Shown here one piece after another: positions 33,768 to 42,805 of a stretch of 60,446 bases of DNA (position 1 is the stretch's first letter; each line of letters opens with the position of its first letter). The translations under genes were made by a program, and so were the position numbers. The DNA lies in assembly GCF_002531825.1 (NCBI RefSeq), contig NZ_NWSX01000036.1, positions 1 through 60,446 on the forward strand, given 5' to 3'. This DNA comes from Rhizobium sp. J15 (GTDB lineage: Bacteria > Pseudomonadota > Alphaproteobacteria > Rhizobiales > Rhizobiaceae). The notes under the pieces were generated by a model that saw only the letters and a list, made by a program, of their open reading frames with translations, had not been told where the DNA came from and did not search any database.

Positions 33768-34709
33768 ATGAAACTGACACGCAGACTGACACTTGCAGCC
33801 TTCGCCAGCGCGCTGGCGCTCGGCACGGCCATGCCGGCCTTCGCGGCCGATCTCATCGCCATCATCACGCCGGCGCACGACAACCCGTTCTTCAAGGCCG
33901 AAGCCGTCGGCGCCGAGGCCAAGGCGAAGGAGCTCGGCTACGAGACGCTCGTCATGACCCATGACGACGACGCCAACAAGCAGTCGGAAATGATCGATAC
34001 GGCGATCGGGCGCGGCGCCAAGGCGATCATCCTCGACAATGCGGGCGCGGACGCTTCCGTCGCCGCCGTCAAGAAGGCCAAGGATGCCGGCATCCCGTCC
34101 TTCCTGATCGACCGCGAAATCAATGCGACCGGCGTCGCCGTCGCCCAGATCGTCTCGAACAACTATCAGGGCGCGCAGCTCGGGGCGCAGGAATTCGTCA
34201 AGCTGATGGGCGAGAAGGGCAATTATGTCGAGCTGGTCGGCAAGGAGTCCGATACCAATGCCGGCATCCGCTCGCAGGGTTATCACGACGTCATCGATGA
34301 TTATCCGGAGCTGAAGTCGGTCGCCAAGCAGTCGGCCAACTGGAGCCAGACGGAAGCCTATTCGAAGATGGAAACCATCCTTCAGGCCAATCCCGATATC
34401 AAGGGCGTGATCTCTGGTAACGACACCATGGCCATGGGCGCGATCGCCGCCCTTCAGGCCGCCGGCCGCAAGGACGTGATCGTCGTCGGCTTCGACGGGT
34501 CCAACGATGTGCGCGACTCCATCAAGTCGGGCGGCATCAAGGCGACCGTGCTGCAGCCCGCCTATGCGCAGGCGCAGCTCGCGGTGGAGCAGGCCGACGC
34601 CTACATCAAGAACAAGACGACGCCGAAGGAAGAGAAGCAGCTGATGGACTGCGTTCTCATCAATGCCGACAATGCCGGCAAGCTCGAAACCTTCGCCCTG
34701 ACGAACTGA
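33768..34709 (+). CDS. Sugar ABC transporter binding protein (CUT2, probably D-apiose)
   Basis: A 313-residue ribose-type periplasmic binding protein. It has a signal peptide (about residues 1-27, ending AFAAD), then IAIITPAHDNPFFKAEAVGAEAKAKELG, the central DNAGADASVAAV hinge segment, and VISGNDTMAMGA. Such proteins bind monosaccharides. The flanking catabolic genes point to D-apiose, though a tetrose or tetritol cannot be excluded. AGAGGAAAGA precedes the ATG. A strong hairpin follows. Confidence 0.9.
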   Translation: MKLTRRLTLAAFASALALGTAMPAFAADLIAIITPAHDNPFFKAEAVGAEAKAKELGYETLVMTHDDDANKQSEMIDTAIGRGAKAIILDNAGADASVAAVKKAKDAGIPSFLIDREINATGVAVAQIVSNNYQGAQLGAQEFVKLMGEKGNYVELVGKESDTNAGIRSQGYHDVIDDYPELKSVAKQSANWSQTEAYSKMETILQANPDIKGVISGNDTMAMGAIAALQAAGRKDVIVVGFDGSNDVRDSIKSGGIKATVLQPAYAQAQLAVEQADAYIKNKTTPKEEKQLMDCVLINADNAGKLETFALTN

Positions 34710-34718
34710 TCAGCCCAA

Positions 34719-34750
34719 TTGCGGAGGGTGCAATGTTGCGCCCTCCGCAA
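34719..34750 (+). other. Strong hairpin after the CUT2 binding-protein gene
   Basis: TTGCGGAGGG (34719-34728) and CCCTCCGCAA (34741-34750) form a perfect 10-base stem followed by TGCATTTT. It could be a partial terminator that keeps the binding protein in excess over the permease. Confidence 0.6.
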
Positions 34751-34781
34751 TGCATTTTGCGAGACGCCGAGGTTCACCCGC

Positions 34782-35426
34782 ATGTTGAGAATGAAGGGCG
34801 CATTGCTGGCTGCCGTCGTGGCGGCGGCCCTGCCCGGTTGCAAGATCATCAAGACGCCGACCGCGGAGGAGAAGGCGGCGGCAGCGGCCAAGACCGCTTT
34901 CGATCCGAATGCCAAGGTCGAGGCGATCTGGCAGCCTCAGGTCGTGCCCTATTTCGAAAAGCGCGCCGGCGAGCTGAAGGACGTCATGCAGCTCGTTGCG
35001 ACGAGCCCGGATGCTGCGGGCGAAAAATACGGCAATCCGCGCAAGCAGAGCAGCTCGCCCTGGACCTATGCGGTGAAGATCACCGGCACGGTCGTCGCGG
35101 CCGACACCGCCTCGCGCGCGGCGACACTTGATGTCGATGCCGATGGCGACGGAAAGGCCGATGCGAAGGTGCAGATCGGCCCGGCGCTGCGCGGCACAGC
35201 ACTGCGCGATACGCTCGATTTCGTCAATTTCAACGAGTTCAAGAACCAGATCGAATGGGCGCAGTTCGGCAAGGCGTTCAACGAGAAGGCCAATACCGCC
35301 TTCCTCTCCGCCGTCCCGCGCGAGGATCTCACCGGCAAGACGGTGACGGTGATCGGTGCCTTCCCGCTGCCGAGAAGCGGCGAGCTGCCACTCGTCACAC
35401 CTTCGGAACTGAAGGTGGGATCATGA
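34782..35426 (+). CDS. DUF2291 lipoprotein of a sugar ABC locus
   Basis: A 214-residue lipoprotein with a signal peptide and lipobox ending LPGC (Cys20), then a periplasmic domain of the DUF2291 family. These are found next to ribose-type transporters and have no firm function. The ATG at 34782 is chosen because the region before it is the hairpin and GAGG stands 10 bases before the start. It overlaps the ATPase gene by 4 bases (ATGA), so it is probably an accessory part of the transporter. Confidence 0.82.
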   Translation: MLRMKGALLAAVVAAALPGCKIIKTPTAEEKAAAAAKTAFDPNAKVEAIWQPQVVPYFEKRAGELKDVMQLVATSPDAAGEKYGNPRKQSSSPWTYAVKITGTVVAADTASRAATLDVDADGDGKADAKVQIGPALRGTALRDTLDFVNFNEFKNQIEWAQFGKAFNEKANTAFLSAVPREDLTGKTVTVIGAFPLPRSGELPLVTPSELKVGS

Positions 35427-36973
35427 CGGCGACAGACGCACATCAGGACGATATCATCCTCCGTCTCGACGACGTGTCGAAGGTCTATTCCGGCATCGTC
35501 GCCGTCAAGCGCGCCAATCTGGAGCTGCGCCGCGGCGCGGTGAATGTTCTGGTCGGCGAAAACGGCGCCGGCAAATCGACGCTGATGAAGATCATCGCCG
35601 GCGTCGAGCGCCCGACGCTCGGCCGCATCATCCTGGACGGGAAGCCCGTCTCCTTCGACAGCCCGGCCGACGCGCAGGCGAACGGCATCGGCATGATCTT
35701 CCAGGAGCTCAATCTCTTCGCCAACATGTCGGTCGCCGAGAACATCTTCACCCGGCGCGAGATCACCCGCGGCCTGCTCGGCATCGACCACAAGGCGCAA
35801 GTCGAAAAGGCCAACGAATTCTTGCGGCGCCTCGATGCCGGCATCGAGGCCGATACGATGGTCGAGGACCTGCCGATCGGCCAGCAGCAACTGGTCGAGA
35901 TCGCCAAGGCGATGTCGCTTGATGCCCGCATCCTGATCATGGACGAGCCGACCTCGGCGCTGTCGGCGGCCGAGGTCGAGATCCTGTTCAAGGTGATCGC
36001 CGAGCTGAAGGCGCAAGGCGTGGCGATCGTCTATATCTCGCACCGGCTGGAGGAGCTGATGCGGATCGGCGATTACATCACCGTGCTGCGCGACGGCCAG
36101 ATCACCGGCCATGCCATGGTGCGCGACATCGACACGCGCTGGATCGTCCGCTCGATGATCGGCTCGGACGCCAAGGATTTCGCGAAATCCGTCACCCATT
36201 CCGTCGGCGAGGAAGTCTTCCGCGCCGAAAACATCAGCCTTCCCCGGCCGACCGGCGGGCTTGCGGTCAACGACGTTTCCCTGTCGGTCAAGGCAGGCGA
36301 GATCCTCGGCATCTACGGCCTGATGGGCGCCGGGCGCAGCGAATTCTTCGAATGCGTGATCGGACGCCATACCCATTCGACCGGCAAGATCTTCATCGAC
36401 GGCAGGCAAGTGCGCGCCCGCGACACCACGCGGCGCATCCGCCGCGGCCTTGCGCTGATCCCGGAGGACCGGCAGCGCGAGGGGCTGGTGCAAGTGCTCT
36501 CCATCGCCTCCAACCTGACGCTCGCAAGCCTGTCGCGCTTCACCCGGCTGTTCCATATCGACAGCGGCGCGGAAAAGAATGCCATTCAGGAGGCGATCCG
36601 CGATCTCTCCATCAAGGCGCCGAACCCGGATTTCGAGGTCACCTCCATGTCCGGCGGCAACCAGCAGAAGGTCGTCATCGGTAAGGCGCTGATGACCAAT
36701 CCGAAGGTGCTGCTGATGGACGAGCCGAGCCGCGGCATCGATGTCGGCGCCAAGGCCGACGTCTTCCGCACCATGCGGCGGCTGGCGGCAAACGGGCTCG
36801 CCATCCTTTTTTCGACCTCCGACCTCGAAGAGGTCATGGCGTTATCCGACCGCATCGCGGTCTTGAGCAATGGCCAGCTCGTCGCCGTCTTCGATCGGGA
36901 CGAGGCGACGGAAGACGCCATTATCGCGGCTTCGGCCAAGGGACACGGACATCAAGGGAAACTCGCGTCATGA
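35423..36973 (+). CDS. Sugar ABC transporter ATP-binding protein (CUT2, two domains)
   Basis: A 516-residue RbsA-type protein with two ATPase domains in tandem. Domain 1 has Walker A GENGAGKST and Walker B ILIMDEPTSALS. Domain 2 has the degenerate Walker A GLMGAGRSE, the signature MSGGNQQKV and Walker B LLMDEPSRGID. Degeneracy of the second Walker A is usual for this family. It overlaps the DUF2291 gene by 4 bases and the permease by 4 bases, so the three are cotranslated. Confidence 0.93.
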   Translation: MTATDAHQDDIILRLDDVSKVYSGIVAVKRANLELRRGAVNVLVGENGAGKSTLMKIIAGVERPTLGRIILDGKPVSFDSPADAQANGIGMIFQELNLFANMSVAENIFTRREITRGLLGIDHKAQVEKANEFLRRLDAGIEADTMVEDLPIGQQQLVEIAKAMSLDARILIMDEPTSALSAAEVEILFKVIAELKAQGVAIVYISHRLEELMRIGDYITVLRDGQITGHAMVRDIDTRWIVRSMIGSDAKDFAKSVTHSVGEEVFRAENISLPRPTGGLAVNDVSLSVKAGEILGIYGLMGAGRSEFFECVIGRHTHSTGKIFIDGRQVRARDTTRRIRRGLALIPEDRQREGLVQVLSIASNLTLASLSRFTRLFHIDSGAEKNAIQEAIRDLSIKAPNPDFEVTSMSGGNQQKVVIGKALMTNPKVLLMDEPSRGIDVGAKADVFRTMRRLAANGLAILFSTSDLEEVMALSDRIAVLSNGQLVAVFDRDEATEDAIIAASAKGHGHQGKLAS

Positions 36974-38034
36974 TGGCGGCTACCTCAACCACTCTTGCGC
37001 CGAAGGGCGCCAACGGCTCGGCGCTTCTGACGCTGATGAAGCTCAGGACTTTCATCGCGCTTTTCGCCGTCATCATCTTCTTCGCGATCTTCGCGCCGAA
37101 CTTCACCTCGACGGCGAACATGATCCTGATGTCGAAGCATGTGGCGCTGAACGCCTTCCTCGCCATGGGCATGACCTTCGTCATCATCACCGGCGGCATT
37201 GACCTTTCGGTCGGCTCGATCGTCGGGCTCTGCGGCATGGTCGCCGGCGGGCTGATCCTCTACGGCATCGAGCTGCCGATCGGCTACACCATCTATTTCA
37301 ACCTTTTCGAGATCGTGCTGATCACGCTGTCGATCGGCCTTGCCATCGGCCTGATCAACGGTCTCCTGATCACCAAGCTCAACGTCGCGCCCTTCATCGC
37401 CACGCTCGGCACGCTCTATATCGCCCGCGGCCTGGCGCTGCTGTCGTCTGATGGACAGACCTTTCCGAACCTCGTCGGCCGGCCGGAATATGCCACGACC
37501 GGCTTCGACTTCTTCGGCGCCGGCCGCATTCTCGGCCTGCCGGTGTCGATCTGGATCCTGATCGTGCTGGCGCTCGCGGCCGCCTATGTCGCGCGTTCGA
37601 CGCCGATCGGCCGCCACATCTTCGCCGTCGGCGGCAATGAGCGGGCGGCGCGCATGTCCGGCATCCGCGTCGATCTCGTGAAAATCTTCGTCTATATGTT
37701 CTCCGGCCTTTGCGCAGCGATCGTCGGCGTCGTCATCTCCTCGGAGCTGATGGCCGCCCATCCGGCGACCGGCGAAAGCTTCGAGCTCAACGCGATCGCC
37801 GCAGCGGTGCTCGGCGGCACCTCGATGTCGGGCGGGCGCGGCACGATCGGCGGCACGATCATCGGCGCCTTCGTCATCGGCATCCTTTCCGACGGGCTTG
37901 TCATGATGGGCGTTTCCTCCTTCTGGCAGATGGTCATCAAGGGCCTCGTCATCATCATCGCCGTGGTCGTCGACCAGGCGCAGCGCCGCCTGCAGCAGCG
38001 CGTCACCCTCATGCAGATGGCAAAGGCAGGTTGA
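36970..38034 (+). CDS. Sugar ABC transporter permease (CUT2)
   Basis: A 354-residue RbsC-type permease with about eight to ten membrane segments and the family motifs GMTFVIITGGIDLSVGSIVGL, GLINGLLITKLNVAPFIATLGT and AAAVLGGTSMSGGRGTIGGTIIG. It forms the homodimeric pore for the ATPase and binding protein upstream. The ATGATG doublet at 36970/36973 leaves the start ambiguous by one codon. Confidence 0.93.
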   Translation: MMAATSTTLAPKGANGSALLTLMKLRTFIALFAVIIFFAIFAPNFTSTANMILMSKHVALNAFLAMGMTFVIITGGIDLSVGSIVGLCGMVAGGLILYGIELPIGYTIYFNLFEIVLITLSIGLAIGLINGLLITKLNVAPFIATLGTLYIARGLALLSSDGQTFPNLVGRPEYATTGFDFFGAGRILGLPVSIWILIVLALAAAYVARSTPIGRHIFAVGGNERAARMSGIRVDLVKIFVYMFSGLCAAIVGVVISSELMAAHPATGESFELNAIAAAVLGGTSMSGGRGTIGGTIIGAFVIGILSDGLVMMGVSSFWQMVIKGLVIIIAVVVDQAQRRLQQRVTLMQMAKAG

Positions 38035-38035
38035 C

Positions 38036-39070
38036 ATGACCGGATTGAAAGGCGCGTTGATCGGCTGCGGCTTCTTCGCGATCAACCAGATGCATGGCTG
38101 GAACGATGTCGACGGTGCCGAGATCGTCGCGATCTGCGACCGCGATCCCGAGCGGCTGAGGCTCGTCGGCGACCAGTTCGGAATCGAGCGGCGCTATAGG
38201 GATGCCGAGGCGATGTTTGCCGATGGCGGCTTCGATTTCGTCGATATCGCCACGACAGTCCAGAGCCACCGCGCCCTGGTGGAAATGGCCGCGAGGAATA
38301 AGGTGCCGGCCATCTGCCAGAAGCCTTTCGCCAGGACGCTGGCGGATGCCAAGGCGATGGTCGCGGCCTGCCGGGCCGCCGGCGTGGCGCTGATGGTGCA
38401 TGAGAATTTTCGCTGGCAGACGCCGATCCAGGCGGTGCGCAAGGCGCTCGATGCCGGCGCCATCGGCGCGCCCTTCTGGGGCCGCTTCTCCTTCCGCTCG
38501 GGCTACGACGTCTTTTCCGGCCAGCCCTATCTCGCCGAAGGCGAGCGCTTCATCATCGAAGATCTCGGCATCCATACGCTCGATATCGCCCGCTATATCC
38601 TCGGCGACGTCAGCGCGCTGACCGCCCGCACCAAGCGGGTCAACCCCAGGATCAAGGGCGAGGATGTCGCGACCATCCTGCTCGATCATGAGAACGGCGC
38701 CACCTCCGTCGTCGACGTCAGCTACGCCACCAGGCTGTCGAAGGAGCCCTTCCCCGAAACCTTGATCGAACTCGACGGCTCCGAAGGCACGATCCGGCTC
38801 AGCCAGGGCTACGGCCTGGAGATCACCAACGGCAAGGGCACGACCGTCATGGATGTCTCGCCGAAGCTGCTGTCCTGGGCCTCGCGGCCCTGGCACAACA
38901 TCCAGGAAAGCGTCTATGCGATCGAGCAGCATTGGGTCGATCAGCTCAGGCGCGGCGCGGAGCATTCGACCTCGGGCGCCGACAATCTGAAGACCTTCGC
39001 CCTCGTCGAGGCCGCCTATGACAGTGCCGCCCGCGGCCAGACGATCGATATCCGGGCTCTGCTGCGATGA
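38036..39070 (+). CDS. apsD: D-apiose dehydrogenase (Gfo/Idh/MocA family)
   Basis: A 344-residue Gfo/Idh/MocA oxidoreductase with an N-terminal Rossmann domain (GALIGCGFFAINQMHGW, VAICDRDPERL), the EKP-like motif as CQKPFART, and a C-terminal alpha/beta substrate domain (DLGIHTLDIARYILGD). In this locus the expected reaction is oxidation of D-apiose to D-apionolactone with NAD+. It begins 1 base after the permease stop and overlaps apnL by 4 bases. Confidence 0.86.
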   Translation: MTGLKGALIGCGFFAINQMHGWNDVDGAEIVAICDRDPERLRLVGDQFGIERRYRDAEAMFADGGFDFVDIATTVQSHRALVEMAARNKVPAICQKPFARTLADAKAMVAACRAAGVALMVHENFRWQTPIQAVRKALDAGAIGAPFWGRFSFRSGYDVFSGQPYLAEGERFIIEDLGIHTLDIARYILGDVSALTARTKRVNPRIKGEDVATILLDHENGATSVVDVSYATRLSKEPFPETLIELDGSEGTIRLSQGYGLEITNGKGTTVMDVSPKLLSWASRPWHNIQESVYAIEQHWVDQLRRGAEHSTSGADNLKTFALVEAAYDSAARGQTIDIRALLR

Positions 39071-40941
39071 CCGCCGATGCGTTCCAGCTCTACGGCACCC
39101 GCGCTGCGGAAAGGCCGCCGGTCCGCCTGACGGCGGGAAAGCTGACGGCCGATCTCGCCGACGGCAACCTTCGTACGATCCGCTACGACGGGACCGAGGT
39201 GCTGCGGGCGATTTCCTATCTCGTCCGCGACCGGGACTGGGGCACCTACAGCCCTGAGATCACAGACCTCAGGATCGAGCAAGGCGAGGATCGTTTCGAG
39301 GTCGCCTATCTCGCCCGCTGCGAGGGACCGGATGCGACGAAGCTCGTGATCGATGTGCGCATCACCGGATATCGCGACCGGCTCGATTTCGAGGCCGAAG
39401 CCGTCTCAGAGACCGGCTTCGAAACCAATCGCTGCGGCTTCTGCATCCTGCATCCGATCGTCGGCGTCGCCGGTTCGCCGGCGGCGGTCGAACATGTCGA
39501 CGGCCAGATCGCGGCGACGCGTTTTCCCAATGTCATCGAGCCGTGGCAGCCCTTCAAGGATATGCGCGCCATCACCCATCAGGTCATGTCTGATGTGAGT
39601 GCGGAATGCCGGATGGAGGGCGACACCTTCGAAATGGAGGACCAGCGCAACTGGTCCGATGCCTCCTACAAGACCTATGTCAGGCCGCTTTCTTTGCCCT
39701 GGCCTTACCGGATCCCGGCCAACCAGCCCGTCCGGCAGAAGACGTCGCTCATCATCACGGATATCAGCCGTTCCGTCGCGCCGTCAGTCGCGACGCAGAG
39801 CGGAGTCATAAGGCTCGAACTTGGCATGGGGACCGGCACCATGCCGGATATCGGCGTGATCGTGACGCCCGAGGGGGCCGAGGCGACGCGCGCGGCCGCG
39901 TCCCTCCTCTCGGAGATCGCGCCCCGGGACCTGCTCTTCCATTTCGATCCCGATGCCGGGCACGGCCTCGACGCGCTAGAGAACTTCGCCGCGCTCGCCG
40001 CTCTCCATCGCGGCCGCTCGACGCTGGAGATCGCGCTTCCCTGCAAATCGTCGCCGGCGGGCGAGGCGGCCGGGATCGCCCGGCAGATGCAGCAGGCGGG
40101 CTTCAAGCCCGACGCGATCCTGATCTCGCCTTCCGTCGACCGGCAATCGACGCCGCCCGGCAGCAAATGGCCGGACTGCCCTCCCCTCGAGGAGGTCTAT
40201 GCCGCGGCCCGCGCCGCCTTTCCCGGTATTCGCATCGGCGGCGGCATGCTCAGCTATTTCACCGAGCTCAACCGCAAGCGCGTGCCGGCGGGCGAGATCG
40301 ATTTCGTCAGCCATTGCACCAACCCGATCGTGCATGCGGCCGACGATCTCAGCGTCATGCAGACCCTGGAAGCGCTGCCCTTCATCACCCGCTCCGTCCG
40401 CGCGATCTACGGCGACAAGCCCTATCGCATCGGCCCCTCGACGATCCCGATGCGGCAGAACCCATATGGCAGCCGCACGATGGCCAATCCGTCCGGCGGG
40501 CGCATTCCGATGGCCAACCGCGATCCGCGCCACAACGGCCGTTTCGCCGAGGCCTTCGCGCTCGGCTATGCGATCCGGGTGCTGGAGGCCGGTCTCGAAT
40601 GCCTGACGCTTTCGGCGCTGACCGGTCCTTTCGGCCTGATCGCCGGTCCCGATGAACCGGTCGAGCAAGGCGGGTGGCGGCCGCTCTTCAACACGGTGCG
40701 GACCTTGTCGGCCTTGGCGGGTGCGTCCTGGCAGGAATGCCTCTCGTCTTCGCCCTCCGAAGTTCTGTCATTCGTGGCGCGGGACGCCGCTGGCGCCAGG
40801 CTCTACGTGGTCAATCTCACGGGCGAAGAACGAAGGGTCGGCGGCAGCGCATTGGCCGAAGAGCTGCGGCTCGCGCCGTTTGCGACGGCCGTCTTGCCGC
40901 TAGAACAGGATGATTTTAGGCCCGGTTGGCCTAAAATCTGA
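39067..40941 (+). CDS. apnL: D-apionate lactonase
   Basis: A 624-residue protein. The N-terminal part is beta-rich and the large middle part resembles a TIM-barrel hydrolase (PRDLLFHFDPDAGH, IGGGMLSYFTELNRKRVPAGEIDFVSHCTNP). This matches the apionate lactonase family, which opens D-apionolactone to D-apionate. It overlaps apsD by 4 bases, which fits consecutive steps. The last 14 residues or so (PLEQDDFRPGWPKI) are encoded by the intergenic repeat that starts at 40901, and the TGA stop lies inside that repeat. The original C-terminus has therefore probably been replaced. Confidence 0.85.
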   Translation: MTADAFQLYGTRAAERPPVRLTAGKLTADLADGNLRTIRYDGTEVLRAISYLVRDRDWGTYSPEITDLRIEQGEDRFEVAYLARCEGPDATKLVIDVRITGYRDRLDFEAEAVSETGFETNRCGFCILHPIVGVAGSPAAVEHVDGQIAATRFPNVIEPWQPFKDMRAITHQVMSDVSAECRMEGDTFEMEDQRNWSDASYKTYVRPLSLPWPYRIPANQPVRQKTSLIITDISRSVAPSVATQSGVIRLELGMGTGTMPDIGVIVTPEGAEATRAAASLLSEIAPRDLLFHFDPDAGHGLDALENFAALAALHRGRSTLEIALPCKSSPAGEAAGIARQMQQAGFKPDAILISPSVDRQSTPPGSKWPDCPPLEEVYAAARAAFPGIRIGGGMLSYFTELNRKRVPAGEIDFVSHCTNPIVHAADDLSVMQTLEALPFITRSVRAIYGDKPYRIGPSTIPMRQNPYGSRTMANPSGGRIPMANRDPRHNGRFAEAFALGYAIRVLEAGLECLTLSALTGPFGLIAGPDEPVEQGGWRPLFNTVRTLSALAGASWQECLSSSPSEVLSFVARDAAGARLYVVNLTGEERRVGGSALAEELRLAPFATAVLPLEQDDFRPGWPKI

Positions 40942-41016
40942 ATCCTGTTCTAAATTAAAGAGTTAGAGCATGATGTCGTCCGAAAACCGCTCACACTTTT
41001 CGGCATCATGCTCTAG
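40901..41016. repeat. Double-hairpin intergenic repeat (copy B)
   Basis: The same element as 17723-17836 in the opposite orientation: TAGAACAGGATxxTTTTAGGCC hairpin, the linker TTAAAGAGTTAGAGC, then a GCATGATG...CATCATGC hairpin ending CTCTAG. It lies between apnL and the dhaK-like gene and encodes the end of apnL. Confidence 0.85.
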
Positions 41017-41079
41017 CGGATTGACCTCCGGCCCGCCCGCCGCATCTATGCAGTGGGAGTTCGTTCTGGGAGGATCGGC

Positions 41080-42084
41080 GTGAAGACGAAGAAGCTTATC
41101 AATGCAGGCGCGGATGCCGTCGATGAGATGCTGCAGGGCGTTCTCGCGGCGCATCCCGAGCACCTCTATGCCGTGGATGGCGTGCCGCGCGCCATCATTG
41201 CCAGGAACGGCCCGCGCAAGGGCAAGGTCGGGCTGGTGATCGGCGGCGGCTCCGGGCACGAACCGACATTCCTCGGCTATGTCGGCAAGGGGCTTGCCGA
41301 TGCCGCCGCGATCGGCAATGTCTTCGCCTCGCCGCCGCCCGATCCGATCATGGCCTGCGCCAAAGCCGTCGATGGCGGCGTCGGCGTGCTCTTCATGTAC
41401 GGCAATTATGCCGGCGACGTGATGAATTTCGACATGGCCGCGGAAATGCTGGCGCTCGACGACATCGCGGTGCGCACCGTGCTCACCACCGACGATGTTG
41501 CGTCCGCGCCAGCCGATCAGAAGGACAGGCGGCGCGGCGTCGCCGGCAATGTCTTCATCTTCAAGGCCGCCGGTGCTGCCTGCGATCTTCTCTATTCCTT
41601 CGACGAGGTCGAGCGCGCCGCCCGCCATGCCAATGCGCGCACCTATACGATGGGTGTGGCGCTCTCGCCCTGCTCGCTGCCCCAGACCTTGAAACCGAAC
41701 TTCCAGATCGGCGAGGAGGAGATGGAGATCGGCATGGGCATCCATGGCGAGCCCGGCGTAGCGCGCGGGCCGCTGAAGACGGCCGATGCGGTGACCGACG
41801 AACTGATGGGCAATATTCTGCGCGAGATGAAGGCGGAGCGCGGCGATCGTGTCGCCGTGCTCGTCAATTCGCTGGGCTCGACGCCGATGATGGAGCTCTA
41901 CATCATGATGCGGCGCGTCAAGGCGCGGCTCGACGAGGCCGGGCTCGTCCTCCATACCTCGCTCGTCGGCAATTACTGCACCTCGCTCGAAATGGCCGGA
42001 GCATCCGTCTCCATCATGCATCTCGACGACGAGCTTCAGCGGCTGATCGACCATCCCTGCGACTGCGCCATGTTCAGGAGGTGA
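41080..42084 (+). CDS. DhaK-like dihydroxyacetone/tetrulose kinase subunit
   Basis: A 334-residue DhaK-type protein with the substrate-site GGGSGHEP (about 55-62) and the histidine that binds the ketose covalently (His222 in GMGIHGEPG). DhaK subunits hold the ketose while DhaL supplies ATP. I start at the GTG at 41080 because GGGAGG lies 6 bases before it; another GTG at 41053 is in frame. In an apiose locus an erythrulose is the likely substrate, giving a route for free tetrulose. No PTS-type DhaM gene is nearby, so ATP is the probable donor. Confidence 0.85.
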   Translation: MKTKKLINAGADAVDEMLQGVLAAHPEHLYAVDGVPRAIIARNGPRKGKVGLVIGGGSGHEPTFLGYVGKGLADAAAIGNVFASPPPDPIMACAKAVDGGVGVLFMYGNYAGDVMNFDMAAEMLALDDIAVRTVLTTDDVASAPADQKDRRRGVAGNVFIFKAAGAACDLLYSFDEVERAARHANARTYTMGVALSPCSLPQTLKPNFQIGEEEMEIGMGIHGEPGVARGPLKTADAVTDELMGNILREMKAERGDRVAVLVNSLGSTPMMELYIMMRRVKARLDEAGLVLHTSLVGNYCTSLEMAGASVSIMHLDDELQRLIDHPCDCAMFRR

Positions 42085-42087
42085 TCG

Positions 42088-42735
42088 ATGGTGATCACGA
42101 CCAAGGACCTGCAGCATCTCTTTGCCCTGATCGCCGCCGATATCGCGGCGCAGCGCGACCATCTCTGCGAGCTGGACGGCGCGATCGGCGACGGCGATCA
42201 CGGCCTTGCCATGGATGCCGGCTGTGAGGCCGCGGCCAAGGCGGTCGCAGCACTCGACCCCGCGCAGGCTGCGCCGACAGCCGTCTTCAACGCGGCTGCA
42301 AAGGCATTCCTGAATGCGGTCGGCGCATCCTCCGGCCCGCTCTATGCAACCGCTTTCATGCGCGCCGGCGCCGCCGTCAAGGGCAGGCCGGCACTCGCGG
42401 ACGAGGAGTTTGTGCGCGCTTTCGCGGCGATGGCTGAGGGCATTCGGGAGCGCGGCAAGGCCGAGCCCGGCGAAAAGACCATGGTCGATGCCTGGAAGCC
42501 CGCGGCCGATGCGGCGCTTGAGGCCTGGGCATCGGGAGCCTCCCTCCTCGAATGTCTCGATCTGGCCGAGCAGGCGGCGCGCCAGGGCTGCGAAGCGACG
42601 AGGGATATGACGGCCGCCAAGGGACGGGCGTCGCGTCTGGGAGAACGGGTGATCGGCCATATCGACCCCGGCGCGGCATCGGCCGCGATCGTCATCGCCT
42701 CCCTCGCGAAATTCGCACAGCATCGTGATGGTTAG
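42088..42735 (+). CDS. DhaL-like kinase subunit
   Basis: A 215-residue helical DhaL-type protein with the magnesium/nucleotide motif DGAIGDGDHG (GDGDHG at 34-39), ASSGPLY and the GEKTMVDAW segment. It is the ATP-binding partner of the DhaK-like subunit encoded 3 bases upstream. AGGAGGTGATCG stands directly before the ATG. Most erythrulose kinases known to me are single-chain proteins, so the split form in an apiose locus is of interest. Confidence 0.86.
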   Translation: MVITTKDLQHLFALIAADIAAQRDHLCELDGAIGDGDHGLAMDAGCEAAAKAVAALDPAQAAPTAVFNAAAKAFLNAVGASSGPLYATAFMRAGAAVKGRPALADEEFVRAFAAMAEGIRERGKAEPGEKTMVDAWKPAADAALEAWASGASLLECLDLAEQAARQGCEATRDMTAAKGRASRLGERVIGHIDPGAASAAIVIASLAKFAQHRDG

Positions 42736-42747
42736 CTCATCATACCA
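42729..42747. promoter_or_regulatory. Candidate operator site 3 of the apiose regulon
   Basis: TGGTTAGCTCATCATACCA has the same length and the same TGG...CTCAT-Y-ATACCA pattern as site 1. It lies between dhaL and the CUT1 binding-protein gene, so that transporter operon should answer to the same GntR regulator. Confidence 0.65.
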
Positions 42748-42805
42748 GTTGACATGTAAATGATCATCTGCGACAAGGGGCCGGCTTATCAAGAGGAGGA
42801 CGGTA

